Made by a program: the position numbers and the translations under genes. Source: Vibrio salilacus (lineage in GTDB: Bacteria > Pseudomonadota > Gammaproteobacteria > Enterobacterales > Vibrionaceae). Taken from it: DNA of 64,000 nt. The stretch's first letter is position 1. Every line of letters begins with the position of its first letter. The notes below the pieces were generated by a model, which worked only from the letters and a program-made list of their open reading frames with translations, was not told the origin of the DNA and searched no databases. Shown piece by piece: positions 44,631 to 54,200 of the stretch. Where the stretch lies: assembly GCF_002811245.1 (NCBI RefSeq), contig NZ_NIVQ01000007.1, positions 62,001 to 126,000 on the forward strand, given 5' to 3'.

Positions 44631-45734
44631 CTATTGTAACTTCTCGGGTGGTAGCGCCCAAGGTGCTTGCGTTGCACTGCCTTCAAGGCCCAATTTCCAT
44701 ACCCGACCAAAGTGTTTGTAGTGACCGGCTTCAGTGCCAGCACGCGGCCCCATACCATGATAGAGATCGAGGTGGTTTTGCTTCACTGCACCACCGGTAT
44801 CTAACACGATCAACAAGCGCAACTGGTGGGTGCCACTCCAGGTGCCATCTGGATTCAATAACGGAACTTCGGCCAAAATCGGAGTCCCCATCGGAAAAAT
44901 TGAGCGATCGCCAGCGACCGACGCCATCGCTAACAAAGGTATACCAGCCGAGCCCGTCACGGGGGCATCCGCACGTGGTTCAAAAAACACAAACGAGGGA
45001 TTTTGTTCTAACAATTCACGCACCGTTTGTTCGTCGTTAGTGAGTACCCAATCTTTAATCGCTTTCATCGACATTTTTTCGCGTGACACTAAGTCTCGCT
45101 CAATCAAAATACGGCCAATACTGACGTAGGCTTTGTTGTTTTTACCACCATATGCAAAATATTCTAATGTATCGTCATCTTCAAAATGAACGAAGCCACT
45201 GCCCTGCACTTCCATCAAAAATGGGTCAATCATGTTGGCAGCAAAGCCTAGCTCTAAGCCTAAGCCATCCAGTGCTCCATCGTAAATTTGCGCACGTGTT
45301 GGGCAATCCGCTTCACACTCAGGCTTGGCGTAAACGGGGTATTTAAACGTCTCGTTTGGTTCGTGGCGCAGCTCCATCACAGGTGAGAAATACCCGGTAA
45401 AGAGAACATTACCTTGTTTGTCGCCCCCGCCTAACTGCGCGGCTTGAATGCCATAGTTTGCCAACTCGGTTGGTTCGCCACTTTGCAATATCCACTCATT
45501 AAGTTGCTCATACAGAGGTTGATAGATTCTGGCCATCGAAGGTGAGTTAACCACAACCTGCTCTGCTTGACGATGAAACTCGGTAAAATCGCGGGTTTTA
45601 TCTGATTCAACAAGTGACGATTTATTCAAAATAGAGTTGAATTCTTGATCACCGTATTGCTGTGCGCGATCGGTCGGCTGAGCACAGCCAAACAAAACGC
45701 TGGCTGCCACGAGAGGAAGATATTTTTTAAACAC
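44631..45734 (-). CDS. mltA: Membrane-bound lytic murein transglycosylase A
   Basis: A 367-aa outer-membrane lipoprotein that cuts peptidoglycan. Start is GTG; signal peptide has lipobox SVLFGC. The MltA barrel has FFEPRADAPVTGSAGIPL, and the 3D domain at the C-terminus has the acidic LLIVLDTGGAVKQNHLDLY motif with the catalytic Asp. It is upstream of tcdA on the same strand. Confidence 0.95.
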   Translation of the reverse strand: MFKKYLPLVAASVLFGCAQPTDRAQQYGDQEFNSILNKSSLVESDKTRDFTEFHRQAEQVVVNSPSMARIYQPLYEQLNEWILQSGEPTELANYGIQAAQLGGGDKQGNVLFTGYFSPVMELRHEPNETFKYPVYAKPECEADCPTRAQIYDGALDGLGLELGFAANMIDPFLMEVQGSGFVHFEDDDTLEYFAYGGKNNKAYVSIGRILIERDLVSREKMSMKAIKDWVLTNDEQTVRELLEQNPSFVFFEPRADAPVTGSAGIPLLAMASVAGDRSIFPMGTPILAEVPLLNPDGTWSGTHQLRLLIVLDTGGAVKQNHLDLYHGMGPRAGTEAGHYKHFGRVWKLGLEGSATQAPWALPPEKLQ

Positions 45735-45806
45735 TGATTAGTTGTTCCCTGATAAGCGATGTAACGAGGATGACAAAGTTAAGCATATCGTGCAATAACA
45801 CAGTCG

Positions 45807-46211
45807 TTAATGGATGTTATCTTGATACTTTCTTGACAAACGAAAAACAGGTTGATAGTGCGCCTCAGAGACCAGCTGTATTTCGGTCATTTGCTCGTTG
45901 AGGACTTTATAACGGCGAACTTTATCGCCGACATTGTATTCAAGGTACGACCCATTCCAGTCGAAATGAGTATCAACCACACCACCATCGACCGCAACAC
46001 CTGCAGAGCTAAGCATAAACTTATCGGTGGAATACGCCGCAACATTCTGCTCGACCCAAATGCCGTAGATTGCCGATTTAGGGTAGACTTTGGCCAGATA
46101 GCGATCGTATAGCTTGTCTGCGAGAACAACCACAACAACAGCAAAAAACAACGCCACTATCACTATGGTTCGCTCAATGATTTTCTTGTTACCGCGACTT
46201 AAGGTGCTCAT
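45807..46211 (-). CDS. DUF2850-like membrane protein of unknown function
   Basis: A 134-aa protein with one TM helix (about 14-32, TIVIVALFFAVVVVVLAD) and a small periplasmic beta-rich domain (YGIWVEQNVAAYSTDKF, then VGDKVRRYKVL). I associate this with the Vibrionaceae DUF2850 group. The function is unknown. It lies between mltA and the divergent argA. Confidence 0.75.
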   Translation of the reverse strand: MSTLSRGNKKIIERTIVIVALFFAVVVVVLADKLYDRYLAKVYPKSAIYGIWVEQNVAAYSTDKFMLSSAGVAVDGGVVDTHFDWNGSYLEYNVGDKVRRYKVLNEQMTEIQLVSEAHYQPVFRLSRKYQDNIH

Positions 46212-46389
46212 GTATCTGATACCAATGAACTCGTGAGAATCTCACCTGATTATTGAGTAATTGTTAACTAAAATGAGCGATTACGCGAGTTTGATTTTAT
46301 CTCACCAAATGCCCCTAGGTAAATCCCCCCCTTACAACAGACTATAGATAACAAAAACACTTGCTCACAATAGAATAAAATTGCAGTAT

Positions 46390-46408
46390 ATTGACATATA
46401 AATTCAAC
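46390..46408. promoter_or_regulatory. ARG-box-like site upstream of argA
   Basis: ATTGACATATAAATTCAAC partly matches the ArgR half-site pair TGAAT-n4-ATTCA, and lies 14 bp before the argA start. Arginine repression through ArgR fits the gene. The left half-site is imperfect. Confidence 0.45.
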
Positions 46409-46421
46409 AACGGTAATCAAT

Positions 46422-47759
46422 GTGAAACTCAGAAGTACCGCGCTTGTTAAAGGCTTTAGGCAGTCGGCGCCTTATGTGAACGCTCACCGTGATAAAACCA
46501 TGGTGATAATGCTAGGTGGAGAAGCGGTTGCTGATGAAAATTTTGCCAATATTATCAGTGATCTAGCATTATTACATAGCTTAGGCGTAAAAATTGTTTT
46601 GGTTCATGGCGCACGGCCACAGATAAATCATCTGTTAGATCAGCATCAGTATGCGAGCCCTTATCACAAAGGGGTCCGCGTTACCGATGAAACCTGCCTG
46701 AGTTACGTCATGCAAGCCGCAGGACGGTTACAATTAGCCATCACTGCGCAGTTATCGATGAGCCTGAGCAACACACCAATGGCAGGCACTCAACTGAATG
46801 TCGTCAGTGGCAACTTTATTATTTCACAGCCTCTTGGTATTGATGACGGCGTTGACTATTACCACAGTGGCAAAATTAGACGTATTGATACTCAGGGTAT
46901 CAATCGTATGCTCGATCAAGGCTCAATTGTGCTGCTCGGCCCAATTGCCAGCTCGGTCACTGGAGAATCGTTCAATCTTCTCTCTGAAGAGGTTGCCACT
47001 CAAGTCGCGATCAAATTAAAAGCCGATAAACTTATTGGTTTTTGTTCTGAGCAAGGGGTTATTGATCAACATGGAGACGTCTTTGCTGAACTGTTCCCTA
47101 AAGAAGCGGAAAAACTGCAAGCGGAACTTGAAAGCGAGAAAACCACCAACTGTGAAAACTCTTCTGGCACGTTACGCTTTTTACGCGCCGCGACCGCCGC
47201 CTGTCACGCGGGAGTACCACGTAGCCACTTGATCAGTTACAAAGTCGATGGGGCTTTAATTCAAGAGCTTTTCTCACTTGATGGCATAGGTACACAAGTG
47301 GTGAAAGCAAGCTCAGAGCAGGTCAGAGTGGCCGAAATTGATGATATTGGTGGCATTCTTGATTTGATTGAGCCACTTGAACAACAAGGCGTATTGGTGC
47401 GCCGCTCTCGTGAACAGCTTGAACAAGAGATCCATCAGTTCACCATCATCGAAAAAGATGGCCTAATCATTGGTTGTGCCGCGCTTTATCCTTATCCCGA
47501 TGAGAAAATGGCCGAGATGGCGTGTGTCGCCATTCACCCTGAATATCGTGATGGCAACCGCGGCTTGCTGTTGCTCAACCATATGCGCTTACAGTCTAAA
47601 GCACAGGGGATTGAACAAATATTTGTTCTAACTACCCATAGCCTGCACTGGTTCAGAGAGCAGGGCTTTCATGAGATGGAGGTTGAGTTCCTTCCATCGC
47701 ATAAACAGAACCTTTACAACTATCAACGTAAGTCAAAAATTCTGGCACTTGAGCTTTAG
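46422..47759 (+). CDS. argA: N-acetylglutamate synthase
   Basis: A 445-aa enzyme for the first step of arginine synthesis, acetylating glutamate with acetyl-CoA. The amino-acid-kinase-like domain (about 20-280: [27 protein letters not shown]) is followed by a GNAT acetyltransferase domain (about 295-440: [19 protein letters not shown]). The start is GTG, giving [20 protein letters not shown] as in V. cholerae. An ARG-box-like site lies just upstream. Confidence 0.96.
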   Translation: MKLRSTALVKGFRQSAPYVNAHRDKTMVIMLGGEAVADENFANIISDLALLHSLGVKIVLVHGARPQINHLLDQHQYASPYHKGVRVTDETCLSYVMQAAGRLQLAITAQLSMSLSNTPMAGTQLNVVSGNFIISQPLGIDDGVDYYHSGKIRRIDTQGINRMLDQGSIVLLGPIASSVTGESFNLLSEEVATQVAIKLKADKLIGFCSEQGVIDQHGDVFAELFPKEAEKLQAELESEKTTNCENSSGTLRFLRAATAACHAGVPRSHLISYKVDGALIQELFSLDGIGTQVVKASSEQVRVAEIDDIGGILDLIEPLEQQGVLVRRSREQLEQEIHQFTIIEKDGLIIGCAALYPYPDEKMAEMACVAIHPEYRDGNRGLLLLNHMRLQSKAQGIEQIFVLTTHSLHWFREQGFHEMEVEFLPSHKQNLYNYQRKSKILALEL

Positions 47760-47850
47760 GTCAATTATTTATCTCATAAATGAGACCGCATTGCAGAAAA
47801 TTTCTTAAATAGTCGCTTTATTTCATAGTTTAAATTGGTTAAAATTCGAG

Positions 47851-47907
47851 CTCCTCATTAAAGTGAGGAGATAGGAATTATTTCTCGACTTAACTGTTTC
47901 AGTTAAG
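47851..47907 (+). ncRNA. Two tandem hairpins in the argA-recD gap (candidate leader RNA)
   Basis: CTCCTCA-TTAAAG-TGAGGAG (47851-47870) and CTTAACTG-TTT-CAGTTAAG (47889-47907) are perfect 7- and 8-bp stems, 18 bases apart. They precede a 58-codon ORF. Neither has a T-run directly after it, so they are not simple terminators. They may be a leader structure. Confidence 0.4.
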
Positions 47908-47958
47908 CTGCAAGGATTGCTTGAGGTTACTAACAACGTCACTAAGAGCAAACTCTCA

Positions 47959-48135
47959 ATGAAAACAATTATCTGTAACTCTGTTCAGAGTTTTTGGGAC
48001 ATGGCAGACAACGAACTACTAGAAAATCTCGACGTACACTGCGTATTCCCTGTTACAGAAGGCTTAAAAGCGTTCATTTTGAACTATCAAGTGAAATACC
48101 GCATCCGCAGTGTTTCTTTTTCCACCGCGCTTTAA
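47959..48135 (+). CDS. Hypothetical 58-aa protein
   Basis: A small ORF beginning MKTIICNSVQSFWDMADNEL and ending RIRSVSFSTAL. Its composition is normal for a soluble protein. A TTG 42 bases upstream in frame is an alternative start; the SD is weak in both cases. It lies between argA and the convergent recD, after two hairpins. No known family. Confidence 0.55.
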   Translation: MKTIICNSVQSFWDMADNELLENLDVHCVFPVTEGLKAFILNYQVKYRIRSVSFSTAL

Positions 48136-48161
48136 TCATTACCACAGACGGCCAAGGAAGG

Positions 48162-50267
48162 TCACCTGCTACTGGTCAAACGCTGAATTAATCCACTCGC
48201 CCGCTGAGTGCGAATCTTAATCGCTCGTTTCAACCCTCGCTCATCGGCAAACAAGGTCAAATGCTTTTTGGCGCGAGTAATTCCGGTGTAAATCAGCTCT
48301 CGGGTTAAAATTGGCGTAAAGTCTGGTGGCAGGATCATCAAGGTATGTTCAAACTCGCTGCCCTGCGATTTATGAATGGTCATGGCATAAGCCGTTTCAT
48401 GCTCTGGTACACGACTAGGTAAAACCGCTTTGACGCTACCATCAGGCAGTTCAAAAAACACTTTAAGCTTAGATTCCTGATGTGAATCATCACGTACACA
48501 CAGACCAATATCGCCGTTATACAGCCCTAACCCGTGATCATTACGCGTCACCATAACAGGGCGGCCGTGATACCAAAGTTCGTCTTGAGTTTTAATCAGT
48601 TTACGTGACGCCAGCGCCCGTTCAATTCGCTGATTTAGCCCTTTAACGCCAAAATCGCCTTCTCGAATCGCACATAACAATCGACATTGGGCAAACAGGT
48701 CGAGGGCGGCTTTGGCTCGTTGTGACAAGCTTTCAGGTTGCCCTTGGTGCTGCTGTGGCTGACGAAGTCGCTGCAGATAATGCTGATATTCCGAGACTAA
48801 CGTCTGGATCATCTGGTTGTAAGTTTGGCTGTCAATTGGATACTTAGCGATATCAGGAAAATCTCGCTTCCAAACCGCGTCGACTCGGAGCCCGTCTCCC
48901 GAGTTAACCGCTTGCGACAGCTGACCTATCCCTGAGCGCGCATCAAAACGGTAACTCTTTTTCAGCATGCACAAACTATCTGCAATCGAAGGGTGGGCAT
49001 TGGCACTGTGAGTCAGACTCGTAAAACCAGTCAAACGCGCAATCTGCCCTGCATGTGCCTGACTAAAACCTTGCGCATTGAAAGAACAGATATCACCAAG
49101 CACCGCCCCCGCTTCAACCGAGGCCAATTGATCTTTATCACCGAGTAAAATCAAGCGCGCCTTCTTCGGCAGCGCATCAATCAATTTATACATCATCGGC
49201 AAATCAACCATGGAAGCCTCATCAACCACCAAAATATCAACGTGAAGCGGGTTATCATGATTGTGCCGAAACTCGGCACTGTTAGGAATCGCACCAAGCA
49301 GACGATGCAACGTACTGGCATCGGTTGGTATCGATTGTTTCAGTTCTGGGCTGACTGGCAGCGCAGACACCGCTTTGCCGATTGATTCCGTTAAGCGTGC
49401 CGCGGCTTTTCCGGTCGGAGCGACCAGTTTAATCGTCGGTTGTTGATCATTGGCTTGCGCTTGTTCGATTAAAGCGGCGAGCAATTTAGTCACTGTGGTG
49501 GTTTTGCCGGTACCAGGACCACCTGAGATCACCGCAAAACGGCGACTCAGTGCTACCGCAGCCGCGACTTTCTGCCAATTGATACACGCCGCCAGTGGGA
49601 CCTGCTCATCAAGTGGGGCTAATTGCTCAATGCTTTTGGCCTTGAGAAGCGTTTGGTCTATGGTAGGCCAATCGAGATGATCGTCTGCCACGACATCCAA
49701 ATGATCACAAACCATGCGCTGACGAAGCACCGCTGTGCTAACGCCATCACTGATTGATTTTTCTATGTCTTCAAATAGATAGCGGTAGTTTCTTGCAAAA
49801 AGATGATCGAGTAACTGGGCCAATTTCTGTTGCTGATCGAGCTTTAGGATCATTGGTGACCCAAAGCTGTTTAAGCGTTCAGCCACCACCACTTCGTAGT
49901 GCCAGTAACGATGTAGATATAATCGCTCACCATCGAAAATTAATGGTACAGATTCACCATTGCGGCTAACTAAATCACTGGTGCTGAGCAGTGCTAACCA
50001 ATCAATACTGAGTAGTTGTTGCGTTAACTCGCTGGCCTCCTCACCAAACAAACCTAATTTAGCCGCTAAATCTACTGGTTGTCCCTGAGCGTCGAGCAGG
50101 GGTAAACAAATATGGCCCTTAGCTAACTCATGGCTCACCACACCAGCAATAAAGGCCAATTCACTGTTTTGAGATTGGCTTTCGATAAAACGCGCGAACT
50201 GATAATCAAGCTGTCTAACTTGACCTTTGCTCGCCAGTTGTTTGAGTGTCGAAATAAGCGTGTTCAT
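48162..50267 (-). CDS. recD: RecBCD exonuclease V, alpha subunit RecD
   Basis: A 701-aa fast 5'-3' helicase subunit of RecBCD. The Walker A motif is ISGGPGTGKTTTVTKL, the DExx box VDEASMVDL, and the C-terminal motif VI region AYAMTIHKSQGSEF with YTGITRAKKHLTL. The start is two bases from the recB stop, so the two are co-translated. Confidence 0.97.
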   Translation of the reverse strand: MNTLISTLKQLASKGQVRQLDYQFARFIESQSQNSELAFIAGVVSHELAKGHICLPLLDAQGQPVDLAAKLGLFGEEASELTQQLLSIDWLALLSTSDLVSRNGESVPLIFDGERLYLHRYWHYEVVVAERLNSFGSPMILKLDQQQKLAQLLDHLFARNYRYLFEDIEKSISDGVSTAVLRQRMVCDHLDVVADDHLDWPTIDQTLLKAKSIEQLAPLDEQVPLAACINWQKVAAAVALSRRFAVISGGPGTGKTTTVTKLLAALIEQAQANDQQPTIKLVAPTGKAAARLTESIGKAVSALPVSPELKQSIPTDASTLHRLLGAIPNSAEFRHNHDNPLHVDILVVDEASMVDLPMMYKLIDALPKKARLILLGDKDQLASVEAGAVLGDICSFNAQGFSQAHAGQIARLTGFTSLTHSANAHPSIADSLCMLKKSYRFDARSGIGQLSQAVNSGDGLRVDAVWKRDFPDIAKYPIDSQTYNQMIQTLVSEYQHYLQRLRQPQQHQGQPESLSQRAKAALDLFAQCRLLCAIREGDFGVKGLNQRIERALASRKLIKTQDELWYHGRPVMVTRNDHGLGLYNGDIGLCVRDDSHQESKLKVFFELPDGSVKAVLPSRVPEHETAYAMTIHKSQGSEFEHTLMILPPDFTPILTRELIYTGITRAKKHLTLFADERGLKRAIKIRTQRASGLIQRLTSSR

Positions 50268-50269
50268 CG

Positions 50270-53200
50270 CTACAATAACTCCATCTGACCGGCACTGTTT
50301 TGTTTCACATCGATGGCTTGTCCATCAATCAATTTATCCATATCGCTGAGCAACTCTAGACTTGGTTTAGCAGAAAAAATACCGTGTTCGCTGGCGCCGT
50401 CCATTCCGCGTAAAAACAGGTAATAGACCCCACCAAAATGAGTATTGTAGTTATAGTTGGCTAAACGACTGCGTAAGAATCGGTGCAGGGCGAGTGCATA
50501 AATTTGATATTGCAGATCGTAGCGATGCTCGGCCATCGCCGCCTTGAGTGCATCGCCGTGATAAAAGCTAACCTCATCGCCAAGATGGTTGGATTTCCAA
50601 TCGAGGACATAGTATTTGCCTTGATGTTCAAACACTAAATCGATGAACCCCTTCAACATCCCTTGCACCGTATAAAAGCCGAGATCGCCTGCTTTTGCCG
50701 ACAAGGGATCATGCCGCTGAATAACTCGGTTTAAGGCGGCAGCAGAAAGCACTTCAATCGGCAACATAAATTCAATTTCGACCAAGCGCTGGCTTGGACT
50801 TTTCTGATTGAGTCGCAGCTGCTTTCCGTCGAGCGGGGTATCAAGCACGGTATCAATCAACTGCTGTAAAATAGCCAGCCAACTTAGGTCTAATTGTTCA
50901 CTTTCAAGCAAGCGCGTAATGATGGCTGTATTCTCTTCACTGGTGGCTGGCTCAGTAAACTCGACTTCTTCAAACAAGCTGTGCAGAAAAGTACCTGGCC
51001 GAGCACCGCGCGGAAACGTAAAAATTGAAGCTTGCGGCTCATTTTCTTGTTGCTCGTCATGCTCTTGCGAAGAGTCAATATCAAGGTGCATTAAGTCGGT
51101 AAAATCATCACCGTGGTGAGCGCCTTGTTTAACCAGTCCAGAGTAACTGGTGATCCGCCAGTTGCGATCAATGGTTTGGCTTAACTCACTGGCGCTTAGC
51201 ACTTGTTGTTCGCCTGTCTCAGTAATAAGCGGCGTCTCGTAGGACTCAGGGAGAGCGGTCAGTTGCACGCACTCAAGCCGCTTCACTTGTTGTTCGATGG
51301 CAAGGATGAGATCGTCAATGCCACCAGGCTGTCCATCTTGTAACAGATAGCCCATCGCACTGTGATGAACTCCGGTGGGCTCTTTGGTTGAGCGACCATT
51401 TCGTAGCGGCGCCGCACCAATAAAACAGCCATACACGGCGCGGGTGAGTGCCACGTAGATAAGACGTAAATCTTCCGCCAAGCGCTCTTTGTCGGCCGCC
51501 GCGAGCGCAGCATCTTGCCTGGTTATATCGAGAATGGTTCGGTCTTGCTCTGCATCATAGTACTTCGCCTCGCTCGCTTGACGGTAACTCAACACAAATG
51601 GCAGCAAGACTAGATCATACTCAAGCCCTTTAGATTTATGAATAGTGACGATTTGCACCAGATTGCGCTCAGACTCCAAACGTTGGATTTCGTCATCGCT
51701 GCCACCAAGGCCATTTTCAGCGTCGCTGATCGCCTGAGCCAACCAGCGCAATAAGCCATGGTCACTATCAAGGTCAATACTGGCTTGCTGTAATAACTCA
51801 CCAATATGCATTAAGTCGGTCAATTGGCGCTCACCACCCAGATCGGCCAACAAGCGCTCGGCAATGTGACGTTTACTTATCACGCTGCGTAGCATTGGCA
51901 GCACGCCACGCTCAGACCACAGCTTACGATACTCTTTAAACTCATTGATGGCCGCTTCCCACTCATTTTCATCGTTGTTGAGCTTATCGAGTGTGCCCGC
52001 ATCTAACGCAAAGATCTCTGAGGCCAAACTGGCACGCAGGGCGCGATCATTTTCAGGTGTCAGCACCGCTTGCAGCAATCGTTGCACGTCTTGCGCGACC
52101 GATGAGGTAAAAACACTATCACGATTAGAGAGATAGACGCTGGCAATACCTTGCTTAGCTAATGCGTCTTTGACCAGTCGACCTTCGCTACCAGTACGGA
52201 CCAAAACTGCGATATCACCTGCTTGGATAATTTGCTGGCCCTTGTCATTGACGAAGTGTGCTTGCTGGTGCTGCGCGGCCGTCAATATGGTTTGAATTTG
52301 ATCCGCAGTGGCCTGCGCCATCGCGTTAAGGTACTCCCCTTTCGCTAGCGGTTTCTCTTGCGTTTCCTGCAGCCAATAGGTCAGCGCGGGTTGCGTTTGG
52401 CCTGCCATAGTCCAAATACGTTGTTCAGCTTTCGGGCTATGTGCTACGGGTAGAAATGGAATATCTTGGTCATAAATAAAGGGGCTTTGCGGCAATTCGA
52501 ACACCTGATTGACTGCCGCTACCATCGCCGCGCTGGAGCGCCAATTGGTGCCTAAGGTGAAATGCGAATTAACCTGGGTTCGCGCCTTAATGTAAGTAAA
52601 AATATCGGCACCGCGAAAACCATAGATAGCTTGCTTTGGATCGCCAATCATAAACAAGCCGCATTGAGGATGGTTTAAGTAAATACGACTAAAAATACTG
52701 TACTGCAGAGGATCGGTATCTTGGAATTCGTCGATCATCGCGACCGGATATAACGTCCGAATCCGCTCTGCCAGTTGTTCGCTATCATCATTGTCTATAG
52801 CGGCAGAGAGCTGAGTCAACAAATCATCAAATGACAACCACTGCTTTTGCTGTTTCGCTTTGGCTAGCATGGTTCGACAGTGTTCAATCGCGTGCGCCAA
52901 CAAGGGCGCTTTAAGGCTAATCGGATCAGCAATAAACTCATCAATCACGCTAAACACCGCATGGGTTGGCGGCGTTCCTTGTGGCGTTTTTTCAATTAAC
53001 GCTGTCTGAGCAAATTTTTCTAACTGATCTGGATAAGCATAATCGAGGGTTTCACTCGCCGCCCAAGCGTTGACCGTTTCAAGCCAAACAGGTAAAGACT
53101 TTTTACTGTAACTGCGTTTATTCACATCAGAGTCACTGATAAGTGCAGGTAAATCATCTTGGTGCTCACGCCATAACGCTTTAAGCTGGTCAATCTGTTG

Positions 53201-53884
53201 AAGGTTTTGTTGGTGCAACTCACTTAACGACCCACTCATGGCTGGGACTGATAAACTGACCGGCGATCCCGTCAAATAGCGTGATATATCACCGAGTAGC
53301 GTGGCGGGAGCACTCCACAATCGACGCACTTCTGCCGCTAAATGAACCGGCAACGGGTAGAAATTACGTCGCCAGTAATCGGCCACTACTTGAGCTTTTA
53401 AGTGACTCTCGTCAGTGACAAATTCGTTGTTAAAACGACTACCTGATTCGAATGCATTTTGCGTCAGCATACGTTGGCAAAAACCATGAATGGTGTAGAC
53501 CGCTGCTTCATCCATCTGCCGTTCCGCTTGGAGTAAGATCTCGGCCGCTTGTTTGTGATCGACCACCTCTGCCAACAGCGGCTTAATGACAGGATCATGG
53601 CTTTGACCACGGGCAAATGCCAAGCGCGCATCGTGAATCCTAGCTCGAATTCGATCGCGCAGTTCTGCGGTAGCCGCCTCAGTAAAAGTAACCACCAAAA
53701 TCTGGTCGACCGTTAATGGCACCTGATGCTTAGTTTGTTGGCTGCCATGACCCAATAACAGTCTCAGGTACAATCCGGCAATGGTGAACGTTTTGCCTGT
53801 CCCGGCCGATGCTTCAATTAATCGCGCACCGTGCAAAGGAAAAGTCATCGCGTTGAGTGCGGTAACCGTAGACGTTGATGTCAT
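50270..53884 (-). CDS. recB: RecBCD exonuclease V, beta subunit RecB
   Basis: A 1204-aa helicase-nuclease. The SF1 helicase part has Walker A LIEASAGTGKTFTIAGLYL, the DEFQDTDPLQY box, and motif VI LRLIYVALTRAVYG. The C-terminal nuclease has the active-site set GFIDLVFEHQGKYYVLDWKS. With RecC and RecD it processes double-strand breaks and degrades phage DNA. Confidence 0.97.
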   Translation of the reverse strand: MTSTSTVTALNAMTFPLHGARLIEASAGTGKTFTIAGLYLRLLLGHGSQQTKHQVPLTVDQILVVTFTEAATAELRDRIRARIHDARLAFARGQSHDPVIKPLLAEVVDHKQAAEILLQAERQMDEAAVYTIHGFCQRMLTQNAFESGSRFNNEFVTDESHLKAQVVADYWRRNFYPLPVHLAAEVRRLWSAPATLLGDISRYLTGSPVSLSVPAMSGSLSELHQQNLQQIDQLKALWREHQDDLPALISDSDVNKRSYSKKSLPVWLETVNAWAASETLDYAYPDQLEKFAQTALIEKTPQGTPPTHAVFSVIDEFIADPISLKAPLLAHAIEHCRTMLAKAKQQKQWLSFDDLLTQLSAAIDNDDSEQLAERIRTLYPVAMIDEFQDTDPLQYSIFSRIYLNHPQCGLFMIGDPKQAIYGFRGADIFTYIKARTQVNSHFTLGTNWRSSAAMVAAVNQVFELPQSPFIYDQDIPFLPVAHSPKAEQRIWTMAGQTQPALTYWLQETQEKPLAKGEYLNAMAQATADQIQTILTAAQHQQAHFVNDKGQQIIQAGDIAVLVRTGSEGRLVKDALAKQGIASVYLSNRDSVFTSSVAQDVQRLLQAVLTPENDRALRASLASEIFALDAGTLDKLNNDENEWEAAINEFKEYRKLWSERGVLPMLRSVISKRHIAERLLADLGGERQLTDLMHIGELLQQASIDLDSDHGLLRWLAQAISDAENGLGGSDDEIQRLESERNLVQIVTIHKSKGLEYDLVLLPFVLSYRQASEAKYYDAEQDRTILDITRQDAALAAADKERLAEDLRLIYVALTRAVYGCFIGAAPLRNGRSTKEPTGVHHSAMGYLLQDGQPGGIDDLILAIEQQVKRLECVQLTALPESYETPLITETGEQQVLSASELSQTIDRNWRITSYSGLVKQGAHHGDDFTDLMHLDIDSSQEHDEQQENEPQASIFTFPRGARPGTFLHSLFEEVEFTEPATSEENTAIITRLLESEQLDLSWLAILQQLIDTVLDTPLDGKQLRLNQKSPSQRLVEIEFMLPIEVLSAAALNRVIQRHDPLSAKAGDLGFYTVQGMLKGFIDLVFEHQGKYYVLDWKSNHLGDEVSFYHGDALKAAMAEHRYDLQYQIYALALHRFLRSRLANYNYNTHFGGVYYLFLRGMDGASEHGIFSAKPSLELLSDMDKLIDGQAIDVKQNSAGQMELL

Positions 53885-54200
53885 AAAAAATTTGCCCTTT
53901 TACTGAAAAACTTAAATCCAAATGTGATCCAGAGTTTAAAACGCTTGTTACTCAGATACATCGATAAAAAAGTTAGAACTTTCTGCGATCTTTCTCACGG
54001 CGATCCGCTCGTCAAGCCGATAGTATGCGCGCCATGCGTTGAGCAACTGTGGCGAACTATCGCTAATCGCACTTGCAATAGACCGACCCAATTATGGTCC
54101 CTCTGACCTCTGGCCGTACAGCGAACGCCCTACACAATAATGATTTACTGGCGGCCAACTACCTTTGCTTATTCTCTGTGTCTATCAAGCAACCCAACCC
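53885..54200. other. Gap between recB and recC
   Basis: A 316-bp gap with no convincing gene on either strand. In E. coli the protease gene ptrA lies between recC and recB; I see no readable remnant of it here. The gap may hold a separate recB promoter. Confidence 0.5.
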
